Assembly (NCBI GenBank): GCA_905250075.1
Contig: CAJNOP010000010.1
Span: 434,001-498,000 of the forward strand
Length of the DNA: 64,000 nt
Direction of reading: 5' to 3'
DNA from: Rotaria sp. Silwood1
Taxonomy: Eukaryota > Rotifera > Eurotatoria > Philodinida > Philodinidae
Every line of letters begins with the position of its first letter. The stretch's first letter is position 1. Of this stretch, positions 48,408 through 63,114 are shown in pieces. The notes under the pieces were generated by a model. It did not search any database and had not been told where the DNA came from. It worked only from the letters and a program-made list of their open reading frames with translations. The translations under genes and the position numbers were made by a program.

Positions 48408-50515
48408 CTGAAAAATAAAAACTGTTTTGAAAAAAAATGGTGCAATTAGATATTTGAGACAAGAAATTTGATCTTCATGTTGAGTATAAAAAAAGAGTCG
48501 TTTTAAGAGTAATGTTTTTTTTTCTTTATATGATTGGCATATATTGTACAAAAAACGGTCATATTTACATCATTTGAAAACTTATTAGATATCAATGTCG
48601 ATAGTTTTATTAAGAAAATACAATTCATAGCAATAAAAAAAGAAAAGAATCTAGTTTAATTTAAAGGCTGTTGAGGATAGAATATATCAGCAAATGAGAA
48701 CGAGGTTGGAGATGCTGTTTATTACAGAATGACGGCAAGATGTGTATATGCAAGTCAATATGATTACGCATAACAGAAAAGAAAGAAGTGAACTTCTGCT
48801 GTATAACATCCAAATGGGCAATCATTGAGTACGCCCGTACGATAAGACAATGCTTATAGCGATCGACTGTCTATGTTAATGCTTTACCTACACATACTTC
48901 CAGATGTAGACAAAAAAAAGAAAGAATGTATGAGTAGCGTAAGCGACATACTTACTTACATCACCTATATGTGAAGAAGAAAAAAAATCTACCGACTAAA
49001 GTTCACAAAATTGAATTGATGAATACAAAAAAAGACGAGAAGAAAAAAGAAACAGAACGATAAGAAATAACGACATAATCGTTATGTATTCTTACCAGTT
49101 TTGATGATGACATTGACCTACACCCCTCTCTCTCTCTCACTCTCAATTGTACTGGACATAATCAAGCCTACTTTATGTATACTAAAGAAGCACAAAATTG
49201 AATATCATGACTATGCGACTACCCACAATCGGTCACTATGTCTATATATGTGTAGTATACAACAGCGACAATAAGCAAATGCATATGTATTCCTGTTCTT
49301 CTTCTCCTCCTTTTTTCTTGCCGTCCCAATCATAAGAGCTGTAACTTCCGTATATTCACACAAAGCAGAAGATGGTGATATCCACCATCTCATATTCCAC
49401 CTACTCATTTCTTTATATGCTATATCTGTCTATCTAATATACAAGAAAAAAGAATACATATAAAGAACAGAAAAAAGAAGTAGTTGTTTTGCTTTGTTCG
49501 TCGTTTCTTTTTTTGTTTTATGAACTAATGCAAAACAGATTCGATTAGATAGATAGATCACCACTATGACAATCATCAGCAATAGGTTTACTACTGAGAC
49601 GACCTTTAGCTAGTTCTTTCACTCATCATATTGATATTCTTAGATACTAAAAAAGAGTAATATCATTGATGATGCAATCTTAACCTAAAGTAAAAGTAAA
49701 AGAACAACAACAGAATTAGTTACTTCAACGTAGTCAGTTGTTGTTAAATGTATATTAGCATCTGTGCCCATATGTATACCATTAACCTTGACAATGAGAA
49801 CTTGCAATAAACATTTTCTATTGTCTACATAAGATTTCTATGCCAATATTTGTGTGTGTATACTTGTCCACATAAAAAGAATTGACAAGGGCAACGTGAT
49901 GTTGTCTTTTTTATAGTATAGTAGAATGAATACGACAAACACTACTTATATATAGTACCGTCAATTGCTTGTTCTGTTCTTCTGATATAATGATTATTAC
50001 GCCTTCAAATGTTTTTGTTGGATGAGAGAAAAAGAAAATCAGTTAATAGGTTAGTATATTCGGAAGGTTGATCGCGTGTACACATATATATCTATAAAAA
50101 TATCTTTGTTCTTTTACATAAATAGATATGTTTAGTACAGCTCTGTTATACTCTGTATACAGCGTGTCATAATTATACGTAACGCATATATCAAATAAAA
50201 AAAGAGCAAGAAAGAATGAACCATTAGACAATGCAGTTAAAGATATGAATATCTTTCTTTTTTTTGTCTTCTATCCGGACAATGATTAATTAGTCAAGCT
50301 TTTTTTAATTAACTAGATCGATCGTAAACATTTACACATGTATACGAGTAAGAAAATGAATAAATTAATTGAGCATAAATATTAATGAGAGTGAAAGCTT
50401 ATAGAGAAAAATCTTTTTGGTTTTCTTTTTAATTTAGTACATATAAAAAACAAACAAAAACATTTTTTTACACAATATAAATGATATTCAAATACAGTCA
50501 TAAATGAAACAAAAA
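48408..50515. other. Intergenic, no supported gene
   Basis: 5' flank of the DLGAP-like gene and 3' flank of the ABCA gene. Contains a CT-repeat tract near 49127-49141 and A-rich runs. Open frames here lack domains. Confidence 0.5.
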
Positions 50516-53500
50516 TTATTTATTTTTATTGTCATCAGTATTTATATATTGATCTTCTCCAGCAAGATGAACAAATATTTGTTCGAGTGTTGTTTGTGTT
50601 ATTGAATAACTTTCAATAGATTTTTCTTCTTTTTTCTTATTAAATAAGTCAAATACGTGTGCTAATTTTAATGAATATGTACTTGTAAAATTTCGTGAAG
50701 GATTAATTGAAGAAAATGGTACCGTACAAAATAAAATTCCATTATGTTGTTCTATGAAATCAATAGAAAGTTTACTAAAAAAAACTATAAAATCATAACA
50801 ATATTACCATCAATTTGAACACCTGGTAGAGTTAACATTAATTCTTCTTTGAATAAATTTATATCTTGAAGTGGTAATTTGACTTGTACAGCATAACCTT
50901 TTCCAAAACGATTTTTTAATCGCTGCAAATTTCCAAGACACATAAATTGTCCTAATTTCATTATACCTATTTCTAAATTAAAATAATGAATAAAGAATTT
51001 TATTATTCTTTTCTAACATCATTCATATCGATACATACTTGTACATAATGCTTCACATTCTTCCATACTAAACGAATCAAAACAAAAGTATTGAAAATTT
51101 GAAAACTATATTGATTATATTTTACCTATGACTTGTTAAAATAATAGTAAGACCAGCATCACGAGCTGCACGAATAACATTCCATAATTTGCGTTTAGCA
51201 GCTGCATCTAAACCCTAAGACGAAGAAAAACAAATCTTCAATGATATTTTGATATGATTTGAGATCTTACGGTTGTTGGTTCATCCAAAAATACTAATGC
51301 TGGATTGGCAATAAATGCTACTACTGCACTTACTTTTCGTTTATTGCCGCCACTAAATTTAATTGTGAAAGAAAAATAATTTGATTGACTTATAGCGACA
51401 GAGATATTTACCTTAAATTTTGTATTTTTCGAGTTTCATAAGCCTCAAGACCAAATAATTTAATCATATCATCACATATTTGAGATATTTCTGACCATTT
51501 TAAACCTTTTAATCTAGTAGGACAAAATAACAAAAAAAAGAGTGAAAGAAAGACGCTAAAGATTGATTTACCTCGCAAATAAATATAATGTTTCAATCAC
51601 AGTGAGATTATTTATTAGCCAATCAAATTGTGGACAAAAACCAATTTCAAGATCACGTTGCTAAACAACAAAATCAATTTATTATTATTCAACAAGAACA
51701 AATATTCACCATCTTATTTATATCTTTTCCATTGATAATTATTTCGCCCGATGTAGGCTTCAAATCATTGATTAACATACGAAATGTTGTTGTTTTACCA
51801 GCCCCATTTGCTCCTTCAACATAAGCATTAAAAAAAATAAGTAAGAATTAACAATAGCAGGTCGTATGTTATAAGTTAAGGAGATTGATCATTTACGATT
51901 AAAATAAATGTTTTCACTAACAAACTAACTAATTTAAAATATGAACTACCCGTAGCCTGTACAGATCAAGTTTCAAGATAATTATAGGCTATATCGAGTA
52001 CTCATATTTCAAAATTATATCAGTACTTATTTTTCTACATAAAAAAATAACAAATATCTCATATATTTAAATGTAATTTTACAGCAGTCAAAATTTTGTA
52101 TGTGTATTACTCTCATATTCGACAGTAATGGTATCATGGACTTTTTTAAAAATTGCTATTGAATGTGTGTGATATTATTTTTTCTTATGCAATTTGCTGA
52201 ACACTATCCAATTGTGATGTAAAATGAAAAATAAATGCTACTGAAATGAACTATGAGCACATGGCATAAACTGTAATTACCTTAATGTTCGAATATCTCG
52301 GTCTATATCAGAGTTGTCAGTAAGACATTCTTTTCCAGTCGAACCTGAGTCGTTAGTCTGTAGGCTAGGCTAAATATAAAGAGTGGTCCGCAACGCAAAC
52401 CACACTGACTGATGTTTCTATTTTTTATTTTGTTGTAATTCGACAAAGTTCTATAATCTTATTATAATGCATTATTCTATTTTCAGTTATATACTTAATT
52501 TATTTTTATAAAAATAGTATAATGACAATGTCTTGGACAAAATAGTGAATTAGAACAGCGCGATAAATCATCAAACATATTTTTCATACGAAAAACACTA
52601 GATTTATGACAATGCTTTTGAATATATTAGCACTATTTCACATAATCGAAAAAAATGTAATTATAATAGATATGATCAAACATATAACAAAGAACTATAA
52701 TGGTGTGGGCGATGCTGTGTATAAAGATCATCCACTTACACAAAGCAACAGATCTGTTAGGCTCATCCAATATTATACGAACTAATCAGACTAAGCTTAT
52801 AATTTCAAAATTCAGCTTGATCTGGGGCCCTATCAAGTAACGAACCAAGCTGACAGCTCGGTTCTGTACACACTATGGGAAACTTATATTTCAGGATTGA
52901 TGAACGATGAACACCCGAACTTTCGGTATGCACAAAAAGATAAAGGTAAAAAGTATTGGTATGAATGAGAATAAAGAGATAGTTAGTTATGTACGCAAAC
53001 CATTTCGGTCGTTTTTGCCTAATCAAGAAGAATGTCCTTATCTACTGAATCACATGACGCCACATTTCTTCGTCAGTAGAAAGTTATAGTAGGGTAATGC
53101 TACTTGAGAATGTCAAAAAGAAGGACATCGGCAATGTAATTAAATTACATGCTAGAATCAATAAAGAAACTCAAACTCAATGAGTTCGGATTGTTTTCAT
53201 TTCAACTTCTTATTCAATCAAACCGTTCATTGGATTATTTTTTGTTCGGTTATCAAAGGTAGACTTCCTTCTATACACGAAAAGACTAAGTTGCCACACA
53301 TACACCCTATACTTTAACATATTTAGCTTGAAAGTGAGAAAATTTATTTAACCCGAATATGATAAAAGTATGCGACCTTCTATTCACAGATGATAAAATG
53401 ATTATATACCTAATAAACCAAAACAAGATCGTTTTGTAACATGAAAATTAAGATGATCCACAGGTGTAAAAATTCGACGTTGAAGTGATTTTTCTTTTCT

Positions 53501-56500
53501 TTTTTTAAATCGTTTTACAACATCACGAACAAGAATAACAGATGATGTTGATAAACTATTTTCTTCGAATAATAATCGACGTTCATTTCGTACATCTTCA
53601 TCAAGATGCTATCATACAAAAAAGAAATAATTTCAATCGTTTTATCAAATAAAAAGCAAAAAAGTTTTATGTGACATACCGCATCATCCCATTGGTTTGG
53701 TATTGCATCTTCTGCATTATCCATTGGATTCTCAACATCGATTCGTTCTAAATCATTTTCACAACCACAACATCGTCGGCATCCAAGTTTAATACTTGTT
53801 CCTTTTTCAATTAAAATTAAAATAATCCACCAAAAAATCATTTGCACAACAAAAATGATAAATTGAATACCAACACCTGGTTCATGAGTTGACATCCATG
53901 GTTCATCGAGAGAATAATTAGTAAACATAAGTGAATTGAGTGATGAAATACATTCTTCACTTGATTTTAAACGAATATTAAATAATGAACGTTTGAAATT
54001 AACACAAGGAAAAAGAACTGCTATAAACCAACGAATATTATTCACTATAGAAGTTAATCTTGAAACACGACTTGTATTTGTTGATTGACCTTGTGAAAAT
54101 AATGCCATGAAAGCTAATACCATATCAAAAAAACAAACAACTATATTAATAACAAATGAATTAATAAAACCAATCAATTCAGATTTAGGACTAAATGAAT
54201 AAACATATATCAATGGTAATGAAGCCAATGAATACATGATTATCATTAAAAGAAAATATCCCATTTGTTCTGTATTTATATAAATATGAACTTCTGATTC
54301 TATACTTGGATTACCAATAGAACCAATCTAGTTACAGACAAAAAGAAAATAGAATAAATTCAATTTTGAAAGTAATATTATTTTTATTACCTTAATGATA
54401 ATTGTTAACAGAATACAAAGCGTAATGCATGAAAGCAAATCAAATATTGTATTTGAAAGCCAATATGTTCTTTTTGTTAAATTTGTTAATAATTGTAAAT
54501 CTTTCGAATGATTAATACGTTCTTGAATCAATGGTACAATAAGAATACTAATAAATAAAGCTGCAAGAATACTATTTAAAAAATTAAATAATGATAATGG
54601 TAATGTATCAAAACAATAAATAATATCAAAAAATCGTTGTAAAGCTGTATATGTTACTGTTGTTGTTGTTAATATTGGTTGATTTATTGTTATAATTTTC
54701 TTCATTGATGAATTAGAAAAATATTGAAAAAGATTGGTTGAACTAACACTAAGACTTGTTGACATAGCATGATAATTTACTGTTGAAAAATAACTCTTAA
54801 GTTTTAAAGCAGATCCCGAAGATGTTAAATTATTATATGCAGCAAAAGCCACTTGATATTTATTAATAAAAAAGTCTTCATTTGTTAAATATCTATCATT
54901 TACATAATTAAGTACATTATCTGTAGAGATTTCATCAATATTTGCACCTGTATTTTGAATATAATCGATTAAACGTATTCGAGAATCAGTTCTATTAGTA
55001 TTTGAATAAATAACAATAGTATGTGGATTATAGATTGATGGTAATAATGTGACTTGTGCATCTTTTATTCGATTATTTTGTACAAGTGATGCTTGAATAT
55101 CTTTCGGTGCTGGAAAAATACTAACAATTAAAATTTCAATAAGAATAGGAAATAAAAAAAAACCACATAAAAAAATATATTGGCGATGTAAAACATGCCA
55201 ACGTTTTATAATTAATGCACAAATTCGAAACCAAAATCGACGTGCACCTTTTTCACGGTCATATTCAGCACGAAAAACTATGAAAAATAAATATAAATAT
55301 AAGATTAACAAAGAATATTTATGTTTTTTGTACTTTTATTTGCTAAGTCTTGTTGTAACTTAGTTTGATCGTTTTGACTACTTTTTTCTTGTTCGGCTTC
55401 GTGTATTAATCTAATTTAATGAAAGAAAAAGATATGTTAAGATTGTAGAAATGCGAAAATCAAGTGGTTTCTTTTTCGTTCATTTATGTATAGTCTGACA
55501 GGACTTGACAAGCTGATCACGAATATATAATTTTATTGTAATTCAGTCGCTCTTTAGTTATAAAAAAGAACCTTGAAAACTTCATATGAATAAGCATGTA
55601 ATATTTGAAATTATGCACTTGTGGTAAACGATTTTTATTACCATGGCTTCGTTAAAAAGCGAAATCACTAGTATATTCGAAATCAGTGTTCAAAACTGCA
55701 TCGAGTGAAATATGTTTTAATTTTAAGCAATTTTGTTTTCAATGAAAAGCCAACCTCTGAAAGGCGGCTTAAGGACAAAATTTTAGAAAAATAAACTTGA
55801 AAGGGACTACATGTGGCTTTCCGTTTGTAACATCTATTACTAAAACATATATGATCCTATGCAGTTTTTAATGCTGATTCTGAACATACTAACTATTTCG
55901 CTTGTCAACTAACTCATGATAATAAGAATCGCTTAAGAGCTCTCTCAGAATGGATGTGATTTTTCAAAACAAAAGATCAAATGTTAACAGACTTTCAGAA
56001 ACGATTTTGACCCTACCATCGTAGTATGAAGCATGACGAATGGTGTTACTTTATGTCATCTGTTATGCGCTTATGAAATTTGTACTTCAATATATGAATA
56101 TGTCATTTTATCATGTTTCTTTTTGATTTGAATGAAAAAATCTATGCCTCAACTTATTTACTCTTTTTCTTAGAACATGATTTTCAATCAAAAAAAACTT
56201 GAAATATTTCCTATCTAGTTCAAAATATAACTAATATTTTTTTTAAGTGTAAATAGAAATAAACTTAAGTCTGACCAGATTTACAGTTGGTTTCTCTGTT
56301 GAGACAAGCAAGATTTAGTATTGTGAGGTGAACTTTTTTTTCTTTTTGCTACCACCGAATATACTAAAACTATCATAGAAGGTGAACGGAAGCGAATTTC
56401 AAAATTCTATTTGGATAAAAACTGTATACAGGCATCACTTTTAGGTTGAAACTATCTCGAGTTTTCTACTTCGTATAGTGATGAAATTATTAAGATTCTC

Positions 56501-59500
56501 CTAAAAGTCATAAATGGAATATAAATAAGCTGGAAGCTCACTCTGGTCTGATATATCGAGTTGATACTTTTATCAAAACTGCTTCTCACTAGTACTACGA
56601 ATTCTTGGAAATTTCAACTTTCATTGACTATTCTAAGTGGAAAATCTATTGTGAAGAGGTAGGTGACCTTAATATAAGTCAGCTTTTCATTGTTTTATCT
56701 GATTTTGTCATCTAATAGGAAAAAATTCCATTTTTTCAACGATAAAACAGAATCCGTAAAAGCTAAATAAGTAATTTTATAGCTCATGATTCAGTGGTTC
56801 TAATGAGGTAAAATACTAGAGAGGTTTATAAGAATACTTACAGATACATGCTATGAGCTATGGTCGAATCACGTATATTGAATAGGATCTTTTTAACCTT
56901 ATTTGCTACAAATCTAATCAAATATCACTTTTGTAACTCAACAGCGGTTGAGTTACGATAGAAACTATATATTGTGACTAGCTCAGCAATCTCTATCAAA
57001 TCACATCTAAATGAACGAAAAAATAAATTTACTAAACTTTTTCACTTCTGAGAGGTTAACTCTATTTCGTAGAAAAATCCTACTTTAAAAAGACTTCTTC
57101 AATTGTTGTCATTGATAATCCATAACTTTCAATACCAATATCTTTACTTTGTTCATCTAAGACATGAATTAATTGTCCAATATATTTTGATTCACTTCTT
57201 CTTATACCAAAAATCATTTCGGATATTGATTCTCGTTCTAATACTATTGTTGGAATATATTTTTGAATAAACGCAGTTATACGTTCATTTTGATATGTTT
57301 CATTTTTGTCAATAAATAAACGATATTCAAAATCTTAAATGTTTATAACAAATACGAGATATAAGATACACAAAAAAAAGAAAATAAATAGTTTTGAAGT
57401 AATATACCTATTTGGTTTTTAAGAAAACTAGGTGTTCCATTAGCTTGAAGATGTCCACTTGACATAATAGCTATTCGATCCGATAAAACATCAGCTTCTT
57501 GAAGGAAATGAGTTGTTAAAATAATACATTTGCCAGCTTCTTTCATTTTTCGAATTATTGTCCAAATTAAACGACGATTATATGGATCTTTACATAAGAA
57601 AAAAAAATACACTTGTTTTTACAAAAAACGAAATCTTATTTCAATAATTACCAATGCCACTTGTTGGTTCATCAAGAATAAGAACCTGGAATAATGAATG
57701 TATTATTTACCAAAAAAAAAGAGAAAGCAAAGATTGAAATACTTTTGGATCACCCATCAATGAAATACCAATAGATAAACGACGTTTCATACCACCCGAA
57801 AGTTTCTTCGATAGTGTGTGTCGGTCATTGACCAATCCAATGAGTTGAAGAATCGTTTCAATTGATTCATTCATTAGTTTTGGTTCCATATGACGTACCT
57901 AATGATCAATAACAATAATATACTCTCAAAATTCTTCAAACGAAATTTATGTTATAGATAGTAATCAAGTTTTTTTCTTTAAAATTGAAATTTTAAAAGT
58001 CATGATTTAATTAAAATAAAACATGTCGCAAATTCTAATGCGAATATTTTATTTGCAAATTAAGAACTACTGATGTTAATTCGAGCATGACAAATTATAT
58101 ACGCTTCTAAAATATTGTTGAAAGAGATTACTGAAAATTTAATGAATAAACAACAAAAACTGAGATCATTAAAAAAAAATCGTATTTTCAAATCTTTATT
58201 TGAATTGAATTGAAATCATTTAGGCATAAAATCAATTTGTTTTCACATGTTTTACTCTTTTGAACTAGTAAATTTAACTCATCCTTATTCACCATTGCGT
58301 TAAGAGAAAATGACAATTTCTATATTTTACACCTGATAAAGATTTTTATTTATAATTTTAATTCACTAAGCATCATTTTCATTTGTAAATACCTTTCCAA
58401 TTAATTCTAAATGCTCTTGGACAGATAAATCATCATAAAGAATATCTAAAATACACATAAAAACAACTAATCTCTATCACAGCTGTTTCTTTTTTTTCTT
58501 ATTACCAAATTGTGGACAAAATCCAAGAATTTTTCGAACTTCTTGAATATGTGTTCTATTATTTAATCCTTCAATAGTCACATAGCCCGATGTTGGTTCT
58601 AACATACCTAAAATAAATAAATATAATATCTATAACATCAACCTTATTATTCAAAAAAAACGAACCAACAAGTATAAATGTTGTTGTTGTCTTTCCTGCA
58701 CCATTATGACCTAATAATGAACATACTTCACCTTTGTAAAATTTTAATGATAAATCTGAAACTGCTTGAACTTTTCCAAATTTCTATATAAATAAAATTT
58801 ATTTAAAATATTAAATATAAACATTTAATTATTTACTTTTGTTAAATGTAATACTGTTACTGATGGATTAATAGTATTTCTCATTGAATTTAATTCAATC
58901 CAACAATTACTACCATAAATTCCATCACTTTTATGTGTTAATCGATCATTATCATCAAATGGTTGCACAAGTGGTGTTGCATGAGGTTTCCAATAAGATT
59001 TTTTAAAAAGATAATTCCATGGTTGTGAAACTCCAAATTCACCAGGATTTACACGTTCAACATAAATTGCCAAGAAAAAATAAATTACCGAATAAATAAG
59101 CATTAAAAGAAGACATATGCCAATGTATAATGGATATGTATATAGATTTGAATAAAGTTGTTCAAATGTGGTCATACCATCTAAATAATTTAAAATTTTC
59201 AATGAAAAAAGAAATCTATGAGCACAATACTGGCGGGCTTAAAATATGAAAATACCATGTCGATGTTCTCGCTAATCTTTTTGTCTATCTATTTTGAAAC
59301 ATATTTCTTCACTATTTGTTCACTTGATTCCTCAGAAATGCAGTACAAAAGTAGTTCATATATTATAACGAGACGTTATTGATATTTGATCCACAGTGGA
59401 CATCAAAAATCTCGCACCACTTTTTTGTTTTGGTTCGCATTTCAAAAAAATACACGGCATAGGTTCAAATTTCTTTTTACCTTCGGATAACAGAGCTAGA

Positions 59501-62500
59501 GTTCTATATGTATGCATATGTTTGAAATGAATAACCCTTGAATCTGAAATACAAGAAAGAAAACAAACTTCAGTACCACGACAAAAACTACATAAAAAAA
59601 GACAAGCTGATATGGCTGTAATGGTTTTGAGTAAGATCTTATTAATGAGAAAATTGAATAAGTTTTTGTTTGATATTTTTACATGAGTCGATAGATTTCG
59701 ACGAGCTCTACCAAACTGTCTATATTAAATTTTTTTATAACCCCTTTCTGGGACAAAAAGATTACAAAATAATCGCACGTTTTATTTGTTCTATATGAAA
59801 AGCCGAAAATTTTTTTTATACCAGAAAAGCATAAAAATACAATTTTATCGTAATTTTTTGTTTCAGAAAAGGGTTCTAAAAAATTTTAATATAGACAGTT
59901 TTTGTAGAACTCGTTGAGATGAATCGATTCATGTAATAATATCAAAGAAAATCTTACTCGATTTTCGTATTACTCCAACCTTAGTGAAACTTCTATAACT
60001 GAAAACAATCGTACCATTTTGTCTTTTTTTAGGTAGTTTTTGTCGTAGTACTGAAGTTTGTGTTCTTTCTTGTATTTCATATTCAAGAGTTATTTATTTC
60101 AAACATATGCATACATATAAAACTCGAGCTTCATTATCCGAAGGTAAAAAGAAATATGAATCTATGCCGTGCATTTTTGAAATGCGAACCAAAACAAAAA
60201 AGTGGTGCGAGACTTTTAATGTCCAGTGCGTGTTCGTATTTCGACAACATCTGTGTCCAAGAGCGAGGACATTGCTAAGGAGTGTGTTTTTTGAAAAGAT
60301 GCAAAAGTTGTGATTGTCTTTCATAAAATCGTGAAATGGGGTGTATATATCACGAAAAAAGCGGATTTCGTGAACAATCATCAAACTCTTTAAGATTCTA
60401 AAATTGCGCAGTCAAGTAGAATGGTGCTGAATGTTATGGAATTCTGTGACTGGTTTTATGGAGAACTTTGAAATCTTATATTATAATAAAGTTCTGATAA
60501 AATCTAACATCATCTGTAACATTAGAATTTTTAATAAAGGCCGTAACGTCATCGAACTATAATGGCTCTAAGATTCTATGCGATTTTACAGAAGTCTGTT
60601 TGACTCCATCTGGTGCTAAAAGACTTTAAGTGCAGAGATTTCATAGATTCTCGAGTACTTCCGGATTCAAAAGTTTTCTTATTTCTCCTTAATATGCATG
60701 CACAATGATATCGCCCGGGGATACTATGTGATACTGGTCACATAAGAGAAGAAGAGAATATTGTGGTGGTCTAGTGACGACAGATAATCGTGCTAATTAG
60801 AATTTACAAAAAAGCTCAAAAGGTAATTATGTATACGTTTCCTGTCACTAAAGGATTAATATTTATTAAAACTAGCAATGCTGCATGACGAGCTCAAATC
60901 GCTAAAGGATCAACATTTCCAGTGAATTTAACAAATCAGGCTCATGGTTTGATAAACAATAAATTATGCTTTATTTACTTTTTTTCTTATTACAAGCACA
61001 TGACTCACTCATATTTGAACACATTCTGAGTGTAAATTAAAATAAATATATTCTAACAATATTAGCTTTAGCCCTCACATGTATTCTGTACTGATATTGT
61101 TTTGTGATAGCTCGCAGAAATCCATCTTACATTCATCAAAACATCCTTGGAATTTCTGATTTACTCAAAGTCTACTATATTCCCACAAATATACCTCCTC
61201 CTCCCCAGACTTCCGCCACAGGTGAAAGTTCTACTAGTAAAATTCCGACCATCCACCGACATTTGTCACGATATGTAGGCACAGGATTGCGATTCAATTT
61301 TATCATTATACTGCGACATTCCTTGTTGAGTCGTATTTTACAAAGGGAGGCAAAAAATGAAACTCACTACTTCTTCGTTCATATTGTAAAACAACTTGTA
61401 AACAAAACATAAGACCGGTATTTGGAAATAAACATAAAAAATATCGAACACCAACTGATACACCAGGATAAAAATCAATGAATGTTATTATCCATACAAC
61501 AAAACCAATTACTTTGGCTACAAATGCTATAATTAAGGAAAGGTAAATAGAATCAAATAAGAAAATCTATGTTGAAACTTACAACGTTTAAAAAATTGTC
61601 CAAAAAGAACACTAAACGCTGAAACTTGTATTGAATAAACAAATAAAATTGTCCAAATCAATGTCCAATGTGTATAATTAAATATAGCTTTACGAACACT
61701 ATTTTTTCGTGAACCACTTGTTGGTAAAACAATCATACTCAATCCTGTCACTACAGTAGTAAGAATAAAAAATATTAACATTGATCGTGTAATCCAAACT
61801 AAATTATTGATCCAAGTACGAAGACCATATATACGTAAATATTCCTATTTAGATAAATATATATATTATTCTTAATATGAGCAAGATAACTCTTTTGTTT
61901 TTCGACTGGCACAATAAAAATGGCTGATCCCATTCCTAAATACTTCATTCCTTACTTTTGTTTTATTTTGCCTTTCTTCAACAATATAACCAACATTCAT
62001 GATAAAAGTAACAAGAAAAATAATCGAGAAAAATATTGGAATAAAAAATCCAAAAACTGAATGCAATTGATCAAAATAATATTCTGGACAACCAAAATGA
62101 TTCATAGAAATCTATTTTCAAATCAATGAATTAAATAAGTTATATAATCTTAGAATAATTCTATATGATCTTACACTAAGTGATAAATTTTGAGTAGTTT
62201 TTGTAACATATTGAATAATTGATAGATCTATGAAATATTGTATACCCACAAATCGATAAGTATAATAGTCAAAACTTGATTTGTCTTAAAATACATAAAA
62301 ATACTCTATATATTTAATTATTCTCTTTAATCAATTACCTTGACAAAAATCTTCAGGAGAACGTTTCCATAAATAATCATTTTCTGAAATTTTCACACTC
62401 TGAGCATGATAATAATATGGACCATTTCTAAGATTAAAGAAATAGTTTAAAAAAAAAAGCAATCAATATAATGAAGTTAATCAAATACTCTTGCGTGCGT

Positions 62501-63114
62501 AAAGTATATTTAACTTCATTTGGCATTACTGATGGATCAGTACATGAATCAAGATTATTAAATTGAATATAAGCAATTATTGACTGTAGGGTTTTATTTG
62601 ACAATGTTGAAAGAGAAGGATCAGGTATGACTTGAGCTATAAGTAGATAGTTGTTTTTCAAAATATTTTATTGATTTAATTAATTATCAATAATAAAAAA
62701 AACAACATACTATTATTAGGAAAATTAGGCCATCTTTTTATTAGATTATTTACAGCATTAGTAACAATAGTTGTTGTACAAAGGTTTCCTATTAGAAATA
62801 ATTGAATTTTATTAAAATTATTAATAAATGAACAAACCTGGATAATAGTAAATAATATCACCAATGCCAGTAATTGATAACATATCTTGCGGATAAAAAG
62901 GAGGTATTTGATAAGAGGAATAATAACGACGATCAAGAATATAACGCATACCAAGTAGAAAACCCATAAATATATAAGCTAATAGAATTTCAGCAATTGT
63001 TTGACCAGGTTTTCGTATAGTTAAAAGAAATGTTTTGACAAAAAGTGCTTGAAAATCATGAAGAAATTTAATAAAACCACCATATCGATGACGATTTTCA
63101 TGGTGTTCCATCAT
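50516..63114 (-). CDS. Full-length ABCA-subfamily ABC transporter
   Basis: More than twenty-five exons encode roughly 1,700 residues in the order TMD1-NBD1-TMD2-NBD2. These proteins move lipids across membranes using ATP. TMD1 starts [14 protein letters not shown] with a first membrane span ([20 protein letters not shown]), a short lumenal loop, then the [16 protein letters not shown] coupling segment at exon 62111-61956/61844-61583. NBD1 (about 58790-57080) has Walker [16 protein letters not shown]-loop, signature [10 protein letters not shown], Walker [10 protein letters not shown], and H-loop [24 protein letters not shown] just before NBD1 is ABCA-typical. TMD2 spans 55411-53500. NBD2 (about 53500-50516) has [31 protein letters not shown] and TSH. 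All key residues are present, so it should be active. Substrate unknown; ABCA3-like by size. Confidence 0.93.
51826..53394. other. ABCA intron splitting NBD2 before Walker A
   Basis: 1.57 kb intron joining ...CFGLLG to ANGAGKTTT in frame (phase 1). No nested exon recognised. Short frames at 52805-53089 are unsupported. Confidence 0.55.
55478..57025. repeat. Second copy of the 6432-8141 foldback family, in an ABCA intron
   Basis: Colinear, same-orientation similarity to 6450-8130. Examples: ttcatttatgtatagtctgacagg against ttcatttatatatggtttgatagg; aacatatatgatcctatgcagt against aacatatatgatttggtgcagt (near 55848 and 7195); gatctttttaaccttatttg against gatctttttaaactttttag (near 56886 and 7833); and gaaactatatattgtgac against aaaactgtatatacgtga near the right end. 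More diverged than copy one, and its arms pair less well. No transposase seen. Confidence 0.75.
59393..60231. repeat. ~840-bp foldback element in an ABCA intron
   Basis: Near-perfect long palindrome. The outer left gtggacatcaaaaatctcgc pairs with the outer right gcgagacttttaatgtcc. Inner pairs include gttttggttcgcatttcaaa with tttgaaatgcgaaccaaaac, accttcggataa with ttatccgaaggt, and caaactgtctatattaaa with tttaatatagacagttttt. The centre is near 59800-59850. Open frames on both strands around 60060-60384 are by-products of the palindrome. It lies in the 2.2 kb intron between the last TMD1 exon (ends near 61367) and the exon starting near 59179. Confidence 0.88.

Noticed and set aside
60060..60384. 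Overlapping frames on both strands near 60.1-60.4 kb
   Set aside because: They fall in the arm of a palindromic element within an ABCA intron.
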